Shown here piece by piece: positions 18,369-26,445 of a stretch of DNA of 64,000 nucleotides. The notes under the pieces are model-generated. The model was not told the origin of the DNA. It saw only the letters and a list, made by a program, of their open reading frames with translations, and searched no databases. The position numbers and the translations under genes are program-made. Source of the DNA: Curtobacterium sp. MCBD17_032 (lineage in GTDB: Bacteria > Actinomycetota > Actinomycetes > Actinomycetales > Microbacteriaceae); NCBI RefSeq assembly GCF_003234855.1, contig NZ_QKTO01000001.1, positions 1 through 64,000 on the forward strand, read 5' to 3'. Position 1 is the stretch's first letter, and every line of letters starts with the position of its first letter.

Positions 18369-19328
18369 ATGTCCGAACCACATGACGTCATCGTCGTCGG
18401 CGGCGGTGCCGCCGGCCTGTCCGCAGCGCTCATCCTGGGGCGCTCGCGCCGCTCCGTGCTCGTCGTCGACGCGGGCGAGCCGCGCAACGCCCCCGCCGAG
18501 GGCGTCCACAACTACCTGGGCCAGGAGGGCACCGCACCCCTCGACCTCGTCCGCGTCGGCCGAGAGGAGGTGGCCCGCTACGGCGTCACCGTCACGGACG
18601 GGAGGATCGTGGCCGCGTCCGCCACGCCCGTCACCGACGACGACCCGGTCGGGTTCCGGCTCACCCTGGACAGCAGCGAGGTCGTCGCAGCACGCCGCGT
18701 GGTCATCGCCGGCGGTGGCGTCGACCTGCTACCGGACGTCCCCGGACTGGCCGAGCAGTGGGGCCGCGGGGTCGTGCACTGCCCGTTCTGCCACGGGTGG
18801 GAGGTCCGCGACCGACGGATCGGCGTCCTGGTGACGACCCCGGCCGGAGCGCACCAAGTGCAGATGTTCCGGGCCCTCAGCGAGGACGTGACGGCCTTCG
18901 TGGCCGATCCCGGCGCCGTCGAGGACACCGTCCTCGCCGGTTTCGCTGCACGGGGGATCACGGTCATCCACTCCCCGGTCGCGCGAGTGCTGCCCGACGG
19001 CGACCGGCTCAGCGGCGTGGAGCTGCCGGACGGGTCCGTCGTCGGACTCGACGCTCTGGCGGCCGCGAGTCGTGTCGAGGCCCGGGTCGACTGGGCCGCG
19101 GGGCTCGGACTGACGCCGGTGGACCAGGAGGCCAACGGGACCCGGTTCGGCCGGGTCCTGGCCGTCGACGCGCTCGGGAAGACCGACGTCCCCGGCGTCT
19201 ACGCGGCCGGCAACGCGGCGAACGCGATGCTGACGGTCATCGGCTCGGCGGCAGCGGGTACGCAGACCGGGGCCGCGGTGCACGGGGACCTGCTGCAGGC
19301 GGACGTGGCGGCGGCGCTGCTGCGCTGA
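18369..19328 (+). CDS. Thioredoxin-reductase-like FAD-dependent oxidoreductase
   Basis: A 319-residue flavoprotein. The FAD-binding motif VVGGGAAGLSAAL opens the protein, a CxxC pair occurs in VHCPFCHGWE near residue 140, and AAGNAANAMLTVIGSAAAG near the end is the second FAD segment. Where thioredoxin reductase has a GxGxxA/G NADPH motif after the CxxC, this protein has RIGVLVTTPAGAHQ, so pyridine nucleotide use is uncertain. The usual GD before the final motif is GN. It is divergent from, and probably controlled by, the cupin-HTH regulator. The relationship resembles gliotoxin/holomycin-type or small thiol oxidoreductases, but this is open. Confidence 0.85.
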   Translation: MSEPHDVIVVGGGAAGLSAALILGRSRRSVLVVDAGEPRNAPAEGVHNYLGQEGTAPLDLVRVGREEVARYGVTVTDGRIVAASATPVTDDDPVGFRLTLDSSEVVAARRVVIAGGGVDLLPDVPGLAEQWGRGVVHCPFCHGWEVRDRRIGVLVTTPAGAHQVQMFRALSEDVTAFVADPGAVEDTVLAGFAARGITVIHSPVARVLPDGDRLSGVELPDGSVVGLDALAAASRVEARVDWAAGLGLTPVDQEANGTRFGRVLAVDALGKTDVPGVYAAGNAANAMLTVIGSAAAGTQTGAAVHGDLLQADVAAALLR

Positions 19329-19384
19329 TCGGTCCGGGCGCGTGGCTGCGGCCGCGTGACTGCTGCTGCGCGGCTGCGGCGGCG

Positions 19385-19822
19385 TCACCGTGTCGGCGTC
19401 AGCACGCTGTCGAGCACCAGGTCCTTGGCCGGACCACGGGCCTCCCACCGGACCCGCCACCGCTCGGGCGTCCCGGTGAGGAGGCCCGAGTAGTCGTCCG
19501 GCGCACAGGCGTGCTCGACACGGTCGCCCCACGCCCAGTCGTGGAACGGCCGGCCGTCGGCGAAGTGCACGGACCACCGGTCACCGGTGCCGCGACGGAC
19601 GGACAGGGTGCGCCACACCGGCGTCTCGGTGGTGCCGAGGACCATCGTCCCCGCCTCGCACCAGCGCACGGACCCGTCGTCCTCGGCCGTCATCTCGGTG
19701 GAGCCGGTCACCGTGCCCGTCACCCCGGCGAGGCGGTCGTGCACCGTCCGGTGCAGGTCCCACCGGCCGAGCAGGTCGGGAGGCAGCAGCAGTGTCGGGG
19801 CGGACGCCTCGGTGGCCGTCAC
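19385..19822 (-). CDS. Small lipocalin-like protein (DUF6314-like)
   Basis: A 145-residue protein starting at GTG; its start overlaps the stop of the upstream gene by GTGA. The opening LLGRWDLHRTVHDRLAGVTGTVTG, the alternating beta-strand pattern and conserved WRTLSVRRGT and HFADGRPFHDWAWGD segments resemble the DUF6314 family, a small beta-barrel of unknown role. Coupling to the pentapeptide-type gene suggests joint expression. Family assignment is from memory of the motif pattern. Confidence 0.75.
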   Translation of the reverse strand: MTATEASAPTLLLPPDLLGRWDLHRTVHDRLAGVTGTVTGSTEMTAEDDGSVRWCEAGTMVLGTTETPVWRTLSVRRGTGDRWSVHFADGRPFHDWAWGDRVEHACAPDDYSGLLTGTPERWRVRWEARGPAKDLVLDSVLTPTR

Positions 19823-20484
19823 TCGACCCGGTACCCGGCCTGTGCGGCGAGCAGCGGCGCGAGCGTGACCAGCTGCTCGCCGCCGATCGTCGCACCGCGC
19901 AGCCCGTCGAGCCGCTCCACCCGGTCGAGGTCGGCGCCGCGGAGGTCGACGTCCTCGATGCGGGTGTTCGCCCCCGCGACCTCCCGGATCGTGCTGCCCG
20001 GGAAGGCCACGCGCTGCAGCCGGGCGTCCGCGATGTCGACCTCGTCGATGACGCAGTCGCGGAACACCACGTCGGTGAGGACCGAGGCGCGGAGGTTCAC
20101 GAACCCGAGCTTCATGCCGACGAACTCCACCGCGCTGAACGAGCTGTCGTACAGTTCGGCCGACCCGATCCGCCCGCCGGCGATCCGCACTTCGCGCCAC
20201 GCGCCGCTCTGGGCGCGGAGCACGGGGGCGTCGAGCACCTCGACGACGGTGTCCCGGATGCGGAACCCGCGCAGGTCGGTGCCGTCGGCGCGGAGGGTCC
20301 CGACCACGCACTCCTCGAGCTCGAGGTCGGGCAGGCGCTCCCCCACCAGGTCGAGCACGTCGATGCGCTTGCCGTCGATCCGGTCACCGGTGAGGACGTC
20401 CCCGACACCGGGCGTCCACGGCTCGAGGTCCGCCGGCTCGGTCAGGGAGATGCGGGGCGCCGCGACGCCGGACTTCCGTGCCAT
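19819..20484 (-). CDS. Pentapeptide-repeat-like beta-helix protein
   Basis: A 221-residue protein made of degenerate five-residue repeats of the A(D/N)LxX type, for example in LRADGTDLRGFRIRD, FSAVEFVGMKLGFVNLRASVLTDVVFRDCVID and RIEDVDLRGADLDRV. It should fold as a right-handed quadrilateral beta helix. Such proteins sometimes shield gyrase, but nothing here shows that. The methionine of MARKSGVAAP is chosen because the eight upstream codons add nothing family-like. It heads a two-gene overlap with the DUF6314-like gene. Confidence 0.82.
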   Translation of the reverse strand: MARKSGVAAPRISLTEPADLEPWTPGVGDVLTGDRIDGKRIDVLDLVGERLPDLELEECVVGTLRADGTDLRGFRIRDTVVEVLDAPVLRAQSGAWREVRIAGGRIGSAELYDSSFSAVEFVGMKLGFVNLRASVLTDVVFRDCVIDEVDIADARLQRVAFPGSTIREVAGANTRIEDVDLRGADLDRVERLDGLRGATIGGEQLVTLAPLLAAQAGYRVE

Positions 20485-20549
20485 GCAGCCCAGTCTGCCG
20501 TCCACGGCCGACTCCCGCGGACGCGCCTCGGCGCGTCAGGCACGGGGCG

Positions 20550-21032
20550 TCAGCAGTCGGGGTCGTCCGTTCGGGCGGCCGCGCGGATCGCGTCGGCCAT
20601 CCGTCCGGTGAAGTCGATGAACAGCTCGAAGGACTCCGGCGCCACCGCGTCCTCGAGCACCTGGCGGTACGCGGCCCGCACGGACCCGAGGACCGCGACC
20701 CCGTCGAGCGTGAGCTCGATCCGGACGCTGCGCCGGTCATCGGGGTTCCGGACGCGGTCGAGGAGCCCCTGCCGGGTGAGCCGGTCGAGGAGCGCGGTCA
20801 CGGCCCCCGTCCCCATCTCGAGGTACCCGCCGAGCTCCTTCGGCGTGCGGTCGTCGTCGACCGCACCGAGGAACTGCAGCGCGCGGAGGTCGACCGGGTT
20901 CAGGCCGTGCCGGACGGCGAGGTGCTGCATGAGGTGCGCGTGCTCGACCTGTGCGCCGTAGAAGGTCGCCACGGCCTCGTCGAGGAGACGGTCGAAGTCG
21001 GCGGTCGAGGGGCGCCGAGGAGGTGCGGTCAC
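20550..21032 (-). CDS. MarR-family regulator (outer left gene of the secretion module)
   Basis: A 160-residue MarR regulator with the winged helix at about residues 45-115 (LRALQFLGAVDDDRTPKELGGYL, TGAVTALLDRLTRQGLL, NPDDRRSVRIELT). It is divergent from the TasA-like gene at 21148. Two copies of the palindrome CTCGAAAATCGAG lie in the gap, one between the -35 and -10 elements of that gene, so it very probably represses the secretion genes and perhaps itself. Confidence 0.9.
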   Translation of the reverse strand: MTAPPRRPSTADFDRLLDEAVATFYGAQVEHAHLMQHLAVRHGLNPVDLRALQFLGAVDDDRTPKELGGYLEMGTGAVTALLDRLTRQGLLDRVRNPDDRRSVRIELTLDGVAVLGSVRAAYRQVLEDAVAPESFELFIDFTGRMADAIRAAARTDDPDC

Positions 21033-21068
21033 GAGGCAACCCTAGTCGACATCCGTTCATCACGGAGA

Positions 21069-21120
21069 TTGACAAACTCGAAAATCGAGGCGTATAGTCG
21101 CAGATGCCTCGAAAATCGAG
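21069..21120 (+). promoter_or_regulatory. Promoter with two MarR-type operators
   Basis: TTGACA (21069-21074) and TATAGT (21093-21098) are separated by 18 bp, a near-consensus primary sigma promoter. CTCGAAAATCGAG occurs at 21077-21089, inside the spacer, and again at 21108-21120, just downstream of the -10. The two palindromes are 31 bp apart centre to centre, about three helical turns, so two dimers would sit on one face and block RNA polymerase. Confidence 0.85.
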
Positions 21121-21147
21121 GTGACATGATCAGGATGGAACCCGGAA

Positions 21148-21750
21148 ATGCGTCGCCCTACCCGCACCCTCGCTCGCCTCGGCACCTTCGCCGTGATCCC
21201 CGCCGCGCTGCTCGCCGCCGGCGTCGCCGTCTCCACGGCGAGCTACTCGGCTTTCTCGGCGACCTCGTCCGACGGTGCCGACAACTGGTCGATGGGTACG
21301 GTCGCGTTGACGAACGACGCCTCGAACGGCGCGCTGTTCTCCGCGTCGAACCTCAAGCCCGGGTCCACCGGCACGAACTGCATCGCGGTGACCTCGAGCG
21401 GCAGCCTGCCGAGCGCCGTCCGCATGTACGCGAAGGACGTCACCCAGACCAAGGCCCTGGCCTCGTCCGTGACCCTGCAGGTCAAGCAGGGCACCGGCGG
21501 CGGCTACGGCACCTGCGACGGGTTCACGGCGGCGACCGGGACCGACGGCACCCTCTACGACGGCTCGCTCGCGTCCTTCGTGTCGACCCGGAAGGACTAC
21601 GCGTCCGGCCTCGGGACGTGGAAGACCGCGGGCACGAAGCCCGAGACGCGGACCTTCCAGATCACGTACACCGTCTCCCCCGACGCACCCGCGACCCTCA
21701 TGGGCGCCACCGCCAGCCTCGGCTTCACCTGGGAAGCCCAGAACCTCTAG
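21148..21750 (+). CDS. TasA/camelysin-like secreted protein (SipW-type substrate)
   Basis: A 200-residue protein with a long signal region (RLGTFAVIPAALLAAGVAVSTASYSAFS) followed by a beta-rich domain. The SipW-type pattern, a long hydrophobic signal then SYSAFSATSSDGADNWSMGTVALTND, and two cysteines (in GTNCIAV and GTCDGF) resemble TasA/camelysin and other SipW-dependent surface-fibre proteins. It is the first gene after a MarR-controlled promoter and precedes a signal peptidase gene by 42 bp. It is likely processed by that peptidase and exported as a matrix or fibre component. Confidence 0.82.
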   Translation: MRRPTRTLARLGTFAVIPAALLAAGVAVSTASYSAFSATSSDGADNWSMGTVALTNDASNGALFSASNLKPGSTGTNCIAVTSSGSLPSAVRMYAKDVTQTKALASSVTLQVKQGTGGGYGTCDGFTAATGTDGTLYDGSLASFVSTRKDYASGLGTWKTAGTKPETRTFQITYTVSPDAPATLMGATASLGFTWEAQNL

Positions 21751-21792
21751 TCCCTGCCCACCATCGCACGCCCACCGGACAGGAGGATCGGC

Positions 21793-22791
21793 ATGCGCTC
21801 GTCGTCGTGGCTCCGGTTCACGGTCGTGCTCGCCGCTCGTGGCGTCATCGCGGCACTCGTGGGCGTCGCGTTCTGGGGCATCGCTCCGCTCGCACTCGGG
21901 TGGCACACCACCACCGTGATGACGGGCTCCATGCAGCCCACCCTGCTGCCCGGTGACGTCGTCGTGAGCAAGCCGGTCCCGGCCCACGACCTCCGCGCGG
22001 GTCAGGTGCTGCTCTTCCCGGACCCCGACCACGCCGGCGTGCTGCGCCTGCACCGCCTCCACGACGTGGACGCCCGCGGCGAGCTCGTCACGAAGGGCGA
22101 CGCGAACCCGGAGGCGGACTCGACCGCCGTCGCGCGGTCCTCGGTCGTCGGGGTCGGGTACCTGCGTGTCCCGCTCGTCGGGCTCCCGGTCGTCTGGGCC
22201 GCAGAGCACCGGACCGTGCCCCTCGTCGCACTGGCCGCCGGGATCGTCGTGCTCGCCGGGTTCGCCGTGGTGCCCGCCGTGCGCACCCGCACCGACGACC
22301 CGACCGACCGGCTCCCGCACCACGGCCGTCACCGTGCCGCACGTCCGCGCCGCCCCCGCGCCCGGGCCGTCGTGGTCGCGGCGACGGTGTGTGCCGTCGT
22401 CGGGGTCGCACTGCCCGCACCCGCGGCGGCCGCTGCCTTCGCAGCGACCACGACCACCGGGGCCAGTTCGATCACCACCGCGGTCGCCACCCCGGTGACC
22501 GGGCTCACCTGCACGAACGTCGGTAACGCCGCGGTCGACGTGGGATGGACCTACTCCGGGGTCGCACCCGAACGCTTCACCGTCCTGGTCGACGGGGCCG
22601 CGAGCGGGATCAGCACCGGTGCGGGCGAGCGGGACGTCACGCTGGGCGCGTCGGACTTCTTCGTCTGGAAGACGTCGACCGTCAGCGTGCGCACCGACCT
22701 CACCGACACGTGGACGGCCACGTCGCCGTCCACCGTGCGGATCACCACGATCCGGCTGTTCGGACTCGGCCGCACCTCCTGCGCCCGCTGA
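21793..22791 (+). CDS. Ser/His signal peptidase I fused to a second secreted domain
   Basis: A 332-residue protein. Residues 10-37 are a membrane helix, and residues 38-140 form a signal peptidase of the SipW/ER type with catalytic Ser46 (TGSMQP), a histidine in RLHRLH (87 or 90) in place of the bacterial lysine, and aspartate in KGDAN (about 103). A second helix ends near 163. Unlike normal members it continues: a basic linker, a third hydrophobic segment (about 191-217) ending in an alanine-rich site that looks like another signal peptide, then about 115 residues of beta-rich sequence with two cysteines. It follows its likely substrate gene by 42 bp. Confidence 0.85.
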   Translation: MRSSSWLRFTVVLAARGVIAALVGVAFWGIAPLALGWHTTTVMTGSMQPTLLPGDVVVSKPVPAHDLRAGQVLLFPDPDHAGVLRLHRLHDVDARGELVTKGDANPEADSTAVARSSVVGVGYLRVPLVGLPVVWAAEHRTVPLVALAAGIVVLAGFAVVPAVRTRTDDPTDRLPHHGRHRAARPRRPRARAVVVAATVCAVVGVALPAPAAAAAFAATTTTGASSITTAVATPVTGLTCTNVGNAAVDVGWTYSGVAPERFTVLVDGAASGISTGAGERDVTLGASDFFVWKTSTVSVRTDLTDTWTATSPSTVRITTIRLFGLGRTSCAR

Positions 22792-22838
22792 CCGACCGGG
22801 CCGGTTCCCGACCGGCGGCGGTGGGCTCTTCCGGCCCG

Positions 22839-23119
22839 CGTCGGCCAGCTCAGGCAGGCGTCGGGCAGCTCTCCCGGCCTGCATCGGCCAGCTCAGGCCG
22901 GCGTCGGCCAGCTCTTCCTGTCGGCGTCGGCCAGCTCTTCCGGCACGCGTCAGCCAGCTCTCCCGGCACGCGTCGGCCAGCTCCGACCCCCGTCGGCCGC
23001 CTCCGGCCCGCATCCACCGCCTTCCCGGCCCGCGTCCGGCAGCTCCGACCCACGACCCAGCCCGGCGTCAGCGCCTGGCGTCAGGGCCCGGCGTCAGCGC
23101 CCAGCCTCAGGGCCCGGCG
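22839..23119. repeat. Degenerate tandem repeats between convergent genes
   Basis: About ten units of 20-23 bp with core CGTCGGCCAGCTC run from 22839 to about 23060, followed by a second family of 12-24 bp units built on GGCGTCAGCGCC/GGCGTCAGGGCC. No gene is visible here. The array sits between two convergent genes and is likely a slippage product that may also stop transcription. Units vary and there are no spacers, so it is not a CRISPR array. Confidence 0.75.
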
Positions 23120-23980
23120 TCAGCGCCCGGCGGCGTAGTGGCTGCTCACCTGCGCCGCGGTGAGCACGGAGTTGTACACCGCGGCGAAGCGCATGGAACC
23201 CGTGAAGTACGGGTTCGCCGGCGCTCCGGGCCAGCCGGAGATCGTGTCGTACCCGATCCGCCAGTAGCCGGTGTAGTTCTCCGGCGTCGTGTAGTTCGCG
23301 TTCGAGGCGACGAGCGCACCGTCGACGTACAGCCGCATGCCGGTCGTGGCGGACATCGTGGAGACGACGTGGTGCCACACGCCGTCGTTGTAGGACTTCG
23401 GCGAGGTCACCACCTGCGTGGCTCCGTTGTAGGCGCCGAACACGAGCTGTCCGTTCGTGTTGAGGTAGATCTGCCGGTCGTGCTGGCCGGAGACGGTGAC
23501 CTGGCTGCCACCGAACCCGATGAGCAGGCCGCCCGCCACCGAGGTGCGGAACCAGACCTCCTCGCTGAACGTCACGGGGTTCCGCTGCGCCGCGGGGGTG
23601 GAGACGAAGTCGGACGCCCCGTCGAGGAGCCAGGCGCTGCCGGCGTCACGGGGGCAGGCGATCGGGCTCGGCGTGCTGGCGACCATCCCGCCCTGGTAGG
23701 TGCCGTTCGCGCCCCTGCCGGAGAAGTCGGCCGCGGTCGTCGAGCCCGACGGCTCGGTCAGCTTGTACGCGAAGAGGGCATTGCTGGCGGTGGCGTCGAA
23801 GCCGACCGCGCCGGTGCAGGTGTTCGACGCCGCGGTGCCGGCGGAGTTCGACCCGTTCGTCACCTTCGCGGTGAAGGCGGAACGGGTCGGGGCGAACTGG
23901 TTGAGGAGCAGGACGACGGCGAGGGCGACGACCAGCAGCAGCGCGACGACCTTGCCGTCGCGGAGACGACCGGGGTTCAC
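23120..23980 (-). CDS. LamG-domain secreted protein
   Basis: A 286-residue protein beginning with GTG at 23980, overlapping the stop of the signal peptidase gene by GTGA. A SipW-type leader (KVVALLLVVALAVVLLLNQF, then RSAFTAKVTNGSN) precedes a concanavalin-like LamG jelly roll at about residues 75-280 (VTFSEEVWFRTS, YNDGVWHHVVSTMS, RLYVDGALVASN, YWRIGYD). It has two cysteines (in SNTCTGAV and IACPRD). It is the last gene of the leftward operon TasA-like, signal peptidase, LamG. It probably binds a carbohydrate or matrix ligand outside the cell. Confidence 0.85.
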   Translation of the reverse strand: MNPGRLRDGKVVALLLVVALAVVLLLNQFAPTRSAFTAKVTNGSNSAGTAASNTCTGAVGFDATASNALFAYKLTEPSGSTTAADFSGRGANGTYQGGMVASTPSPIACPRDAGSAWLLDGASDFVSTPAAQRNPVTFSEEVWFRTSVAGGLLIGFGGSQVTVSGQHDRQIYLNTNGQLVFGAYNGATQVVTSPKSYNDGVWHHVVSTMSATTGMRLYVDGALVASNANYTTPENYTGYWRIGYDTISGWPGAPANPYFTGSMRFAAVYNSVLTAAQVSSHYAAGR

Positions 23981-24861
23981 GAGGGCCGCACCGTCTCGAC
24001 ACGTCCGACCACCAGGCAGAGGACGAGCGGGACCAGGCACGCCGCGACGAGCAGTGCCCAGCCGACCGGGTCGAGGTCGATGCTCGACATGAGCTGGTAG
24101 TGACCGTGGCGGTTGAGCTCGGTGATGGTCACGCGCCCCACCTCGCCGTCGACGAGGTGCACGGCGTTCCCCCCGACCGCGTCGACGCGGACGGGGAAGA
24201 CGCCGGAGGAGACGACGGTCGCCTCGACGGAGCCGGGTGACGTGCTGTTCGAGATCGTCGTGACGTTGACGAAGGGCTTCAGCAGGAAGGCGGCGTACGA
24301 GACCGTGAGTGCGCCGCCGGCGATGCGCAGGCTGCTCCGGGTGACCCGGTCGGTGAAGGCGCTGGTCAGACCCCAGATGAGGAGTGTCCCGACCAGGAGG
24401 ACCGGGGTGGCCTTGAAGAGCCAGCCCAGGTGCGGGACGAGCAGGACCGGGGCGCCGACCAGGTCGTCCTGGGTCAGCGTCCACGGATCGGCCGCACCGT
24501 TCACGTCGCCGCGGGCGCGGATGCCGCCGTCGGGGTCGATCTCGATGATGCGGTGGGTGTACACGACGCCCGGGTTCGCGGCGACGCTGTACGAGACGAT
24601 GTCGCCGACGCGGAGCGACGATGCCTGGACCGGCATGTCGAGCACGAGCGTGCCGACCGGGGCGGTCTCACCCATCGACGGCGTCTCGACGACGAACCAG
24701 CGGCCGCCGTTGCCGAGGAAGAGCACGGCTGCGGTCAACAGGACCGCGGCGACGACGGCGACGGACCAGGCGAGGACGGACTCGGAGCGGCTGAACGTCC
24801 GCCCGCGGAGGAGCGGCCGCGGCAGTGTCCCGCTGAGCGGGATGGCCGAGGTCTGGCTCAT
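23977..24861 (-). CDS. Ser/His (SipW-type) signal peptidase I
   Basis: A 294-residue membrane protease. The first helix spans about residues 29-50, the active site has Ser62 (ETPSMGE), His103 (VVYTHRIIEI) and Asp119 (ARGDVNG), the Ser/His/Asp arrangement of SipW and eukaryotic-type signal peptidases. Further membrane segments lie at about 142-160, 175-190 and near the C-terminus, with a beta-rich region between. It is longer than minimal SipW. It lies between the LamG gene (GTGA overlap) and the TasA-like gene at 24956, which are its probable substrates. Confidence 0.88.
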   Translation of the reverse strand: MSQTSAIPLSGTLPRPLLRGRTFSRSESVLAWSVAVVAAVLLTAAVLFLGNGGRWFVVETPSMGETAPVGTLVLDMPVQASSLRVGDIVSYSVAANPGVVYTHRIIEIDPDGGIRARGDVNGAADPWTLTQDDLVGAPVLLVPHLGWLFKATPVLLVGTLLIWGLTSAFTDRVTRSSLRIAGGALTVSYAAFLLKPFVNVTTISNSTSPGSVEATVVSSGVFPVRVDAVGGNAVHLVDGEVGRVTITELNRHGHYQLMSSIDLDPVGWALLVAACLVPLVLCLVVGRVETVRPS

Positions 24862-24955
24862 GTGCTGCTCCGTCCTGGGAGGTCGTGGTCACGGGTGATG
24901 GCGACGCTCGACCGTAGGGGGGTCGGTCGAGCGTCGCCGGTCTGGGCAGGGCGGA

Positions 24956-25603
24956 TCAGGCCGTGAAGGTCCAGGTCATCGGGACCGAGGCGGCGAGGCC
25001 CTGGTAGGTGTTGCCGGCCGAGGAGTCGAGCGTGACCGCGAAGTTGAAGGGGACGCTCGTACCGGCGGCGGGAGCGGTGGGCAGCGAGATCGCGGCGGCG
25101 CCCTTGAAGCTGGCGAGGGTGCCGGAGAAGACCGTGGTGGAGCCCGAGGTGATGACGAGGTTCATCTTCGCGCAGAGGTCGGTCGCGGTGCCGTTCGACG
25201 TGCCGTTCGCCGTCTGCGTGCAGGTCGCGCCGGGGGTCAGCGTGAAGGTGTTCGCGGCGGCGGTGCCCGTGTTCTTGATGGTGATCGGGGTGTTGACCGT
25301 GTTGCCCGGGGTCATCGTCGTGCTGCCACCGAACTTGTTGATGGTCGAGCAGGTCGCGGAGTTGGTGGAGACCGAGCCGCCGTCGGTGCTGAGACAGGTG
25401 ACCGACGCGTTGGCGTTCTGCTCCTGCATGATCAGCGTGCCGCTGGCGGCGGTGTTGCTGCTGTTCGTGATGCTCGCGGCGAACCCGGAGAGGGTGCCGG
25501 TGAGCGACAGGGACAGGAGCACGGCCGCGAAGATGCCCGCGAGGAGCGCAACGGGGGCGAAGCGGAGGCGCTTCAGCGGGGAGGTGCGGAGCGGGTTGGA
25601 CAC
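24956..25603 (-). CDS. TasA/camelysin-like secreted protein (SipW-type substrate)
   Basis: A 215-residue protein starting at GTG (25603) with GAGGTA upstream; the long open frame beyond that is not part of the gene. The leader (RLRFAPVALLAGIFAAVLLSLSLTGTLSGFAASI) is the long SipW-type, followed by a Thr/Ser/Asn-rich beta domain of about 175 residues with four cysteines (in VTCLST, ATCSTI, ATCTQT and DLCAKM). It heads the leftward three-gene operon and faces a MarR gene, mirroring the arrangement at 21148. Confidence 0.85.
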   Translation of the reverse strand: MSNPLRTSPLKRLRFAPVALLAGIFAAVLLSLSLTGTLSGFAASITNSSNTAASGTLIMQEQNANASVTCLSTDGGSVSTNSATCSTINKFGGSTTMTPGNTVNTPITIKNTGTAAANTFTLTPGATCTQTANGTSNGTATDLCAKMNLVITSGSTTVFSGTLASFKGAAAISLPTAPAAGTSVPFNFAVTLDSSAGNTYQGLAASVPMTWTFTA

Positions 25604-25665
25604 GGGGTACCTCGATGTTCGTTCGGTCAGTGGTGTGGGGGTGCAACCGTTCGGTGTCGTGATTG

Positions 25666-25678
25666 CTTGATGATCAAG
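25666..25678. promoter_or_regulatory. Palindrome between TasA-like gene and second MarR gene
   Basis: CTTGATGATCAAG is a perfect inverted repeat with a one-base centre in the 212-bp gap between divergent genes, in an AT-richer patch. Its position matches the role of the CTCGAAAATCGAG sites in the mirror half of the locus, so it is the likely operator of the MarR protein at 25816. Confidence 0.6.
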
Positions 25679-25815
25679 ATAGTCACCGGTTGAACCACAC
25701 GGAAGGCCGCCACCGCCCCCAGAGCGGGGGGCAGCCCGCGACGGGAGGCGCACTGCGTCCGGCGCGGACGTGACGGCCCGGTACTCTGCCGCAACGAGGG
25801 AGGGACGGAGGCCAG

Positions 25816-26292
25816 GTGGGAACGGGACAGGACCAGGACGGCGCGACCGACCTGATGGCCGCGTTCGACGCGGTCGTCCGCGCGAACGCGAGCCTCGTCG
25901 GACAGTTGAGCGCCCGCGCCGGCGTGCACGAGAGCGGCCTGCGCGCGCTGGTCCTCGTCAGCGACACCGGGTACTCCACACCGACCGAGGTCGCGGGCTT
26001 CCTCGGCCTGACCTCCGGCGCGGTGACGAACATGATCGACCGGCTGGCAGCAGCGGGACTGCTCGACCGCACGCCGAACCCGTCCGACCGCCGCGGGTCA
26101 CTGCTGCGCCTCCGGCCGGCGGGCGAGGAGGTCGTCGCGGACTACCGCCGTCGCTACGCCGCGATGCTCCGCGCCGTCGACACACGGCACCGCGGTGACC
26201 TGCACGCGGTCCTCAACGACCTGGCGACGGGCCTGTACGAGCAGGCGGCGACCGCGGCACCCGACCCGGGGTCGGCCGGACCGTCCCGCTGA
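25816..26292 (+). CDS. MarR-family regulator (outer right gene of the secretion module)
   Basis: A 158-residue MarR protein beginning at GTG with GGAGG a few bases upstream. The winged helix spans about residues 35-105 (LRALVLVSDTGYSTPTEVAGFLGL, SGAVTNMIDRLAAAGLL, NPSDRRGSLLRLRP). It is divergent from the TasA-like gene at 24956 and not closely similar to the MarR protein at 20550, so the two halves of the locus may respond to different signals. Confidence 0.9.
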   Translation: MGTGQDQDGATDLMAAFDAVVRANASLVGQLSARAGVHESGLRALVLVSDTGYSTPTEVAGFLGLTSGAVTNMIDRLAAAGLLDRTPNPSDRRGSLLRLRPAGEEVVADYRRRYAAMLRAVDTRHRGDLHAVLNDLATGLYEQAATAAPDPGSAGPSR

Positions 26293-26445
26293 CCACGGGG
26301 CGGGCTGACCACGGGTCGGGCTGACCAGGGGTCGGGCTGGCCGCCGCTCGCGGCACGCCGCCGACGGCCCGGCACCGAGCACCGAGCACGGCCCGGGACC
26401 CCGACCAGGCCGCTCGTCCAGCGGACCGCGGTCGCGTCGCCGACC

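Noticed and set aside
22839-23060. Possible CRISPR array in the intergenic repeats
   Set aside because: Units vary in length and sequence and have no unique spacers.
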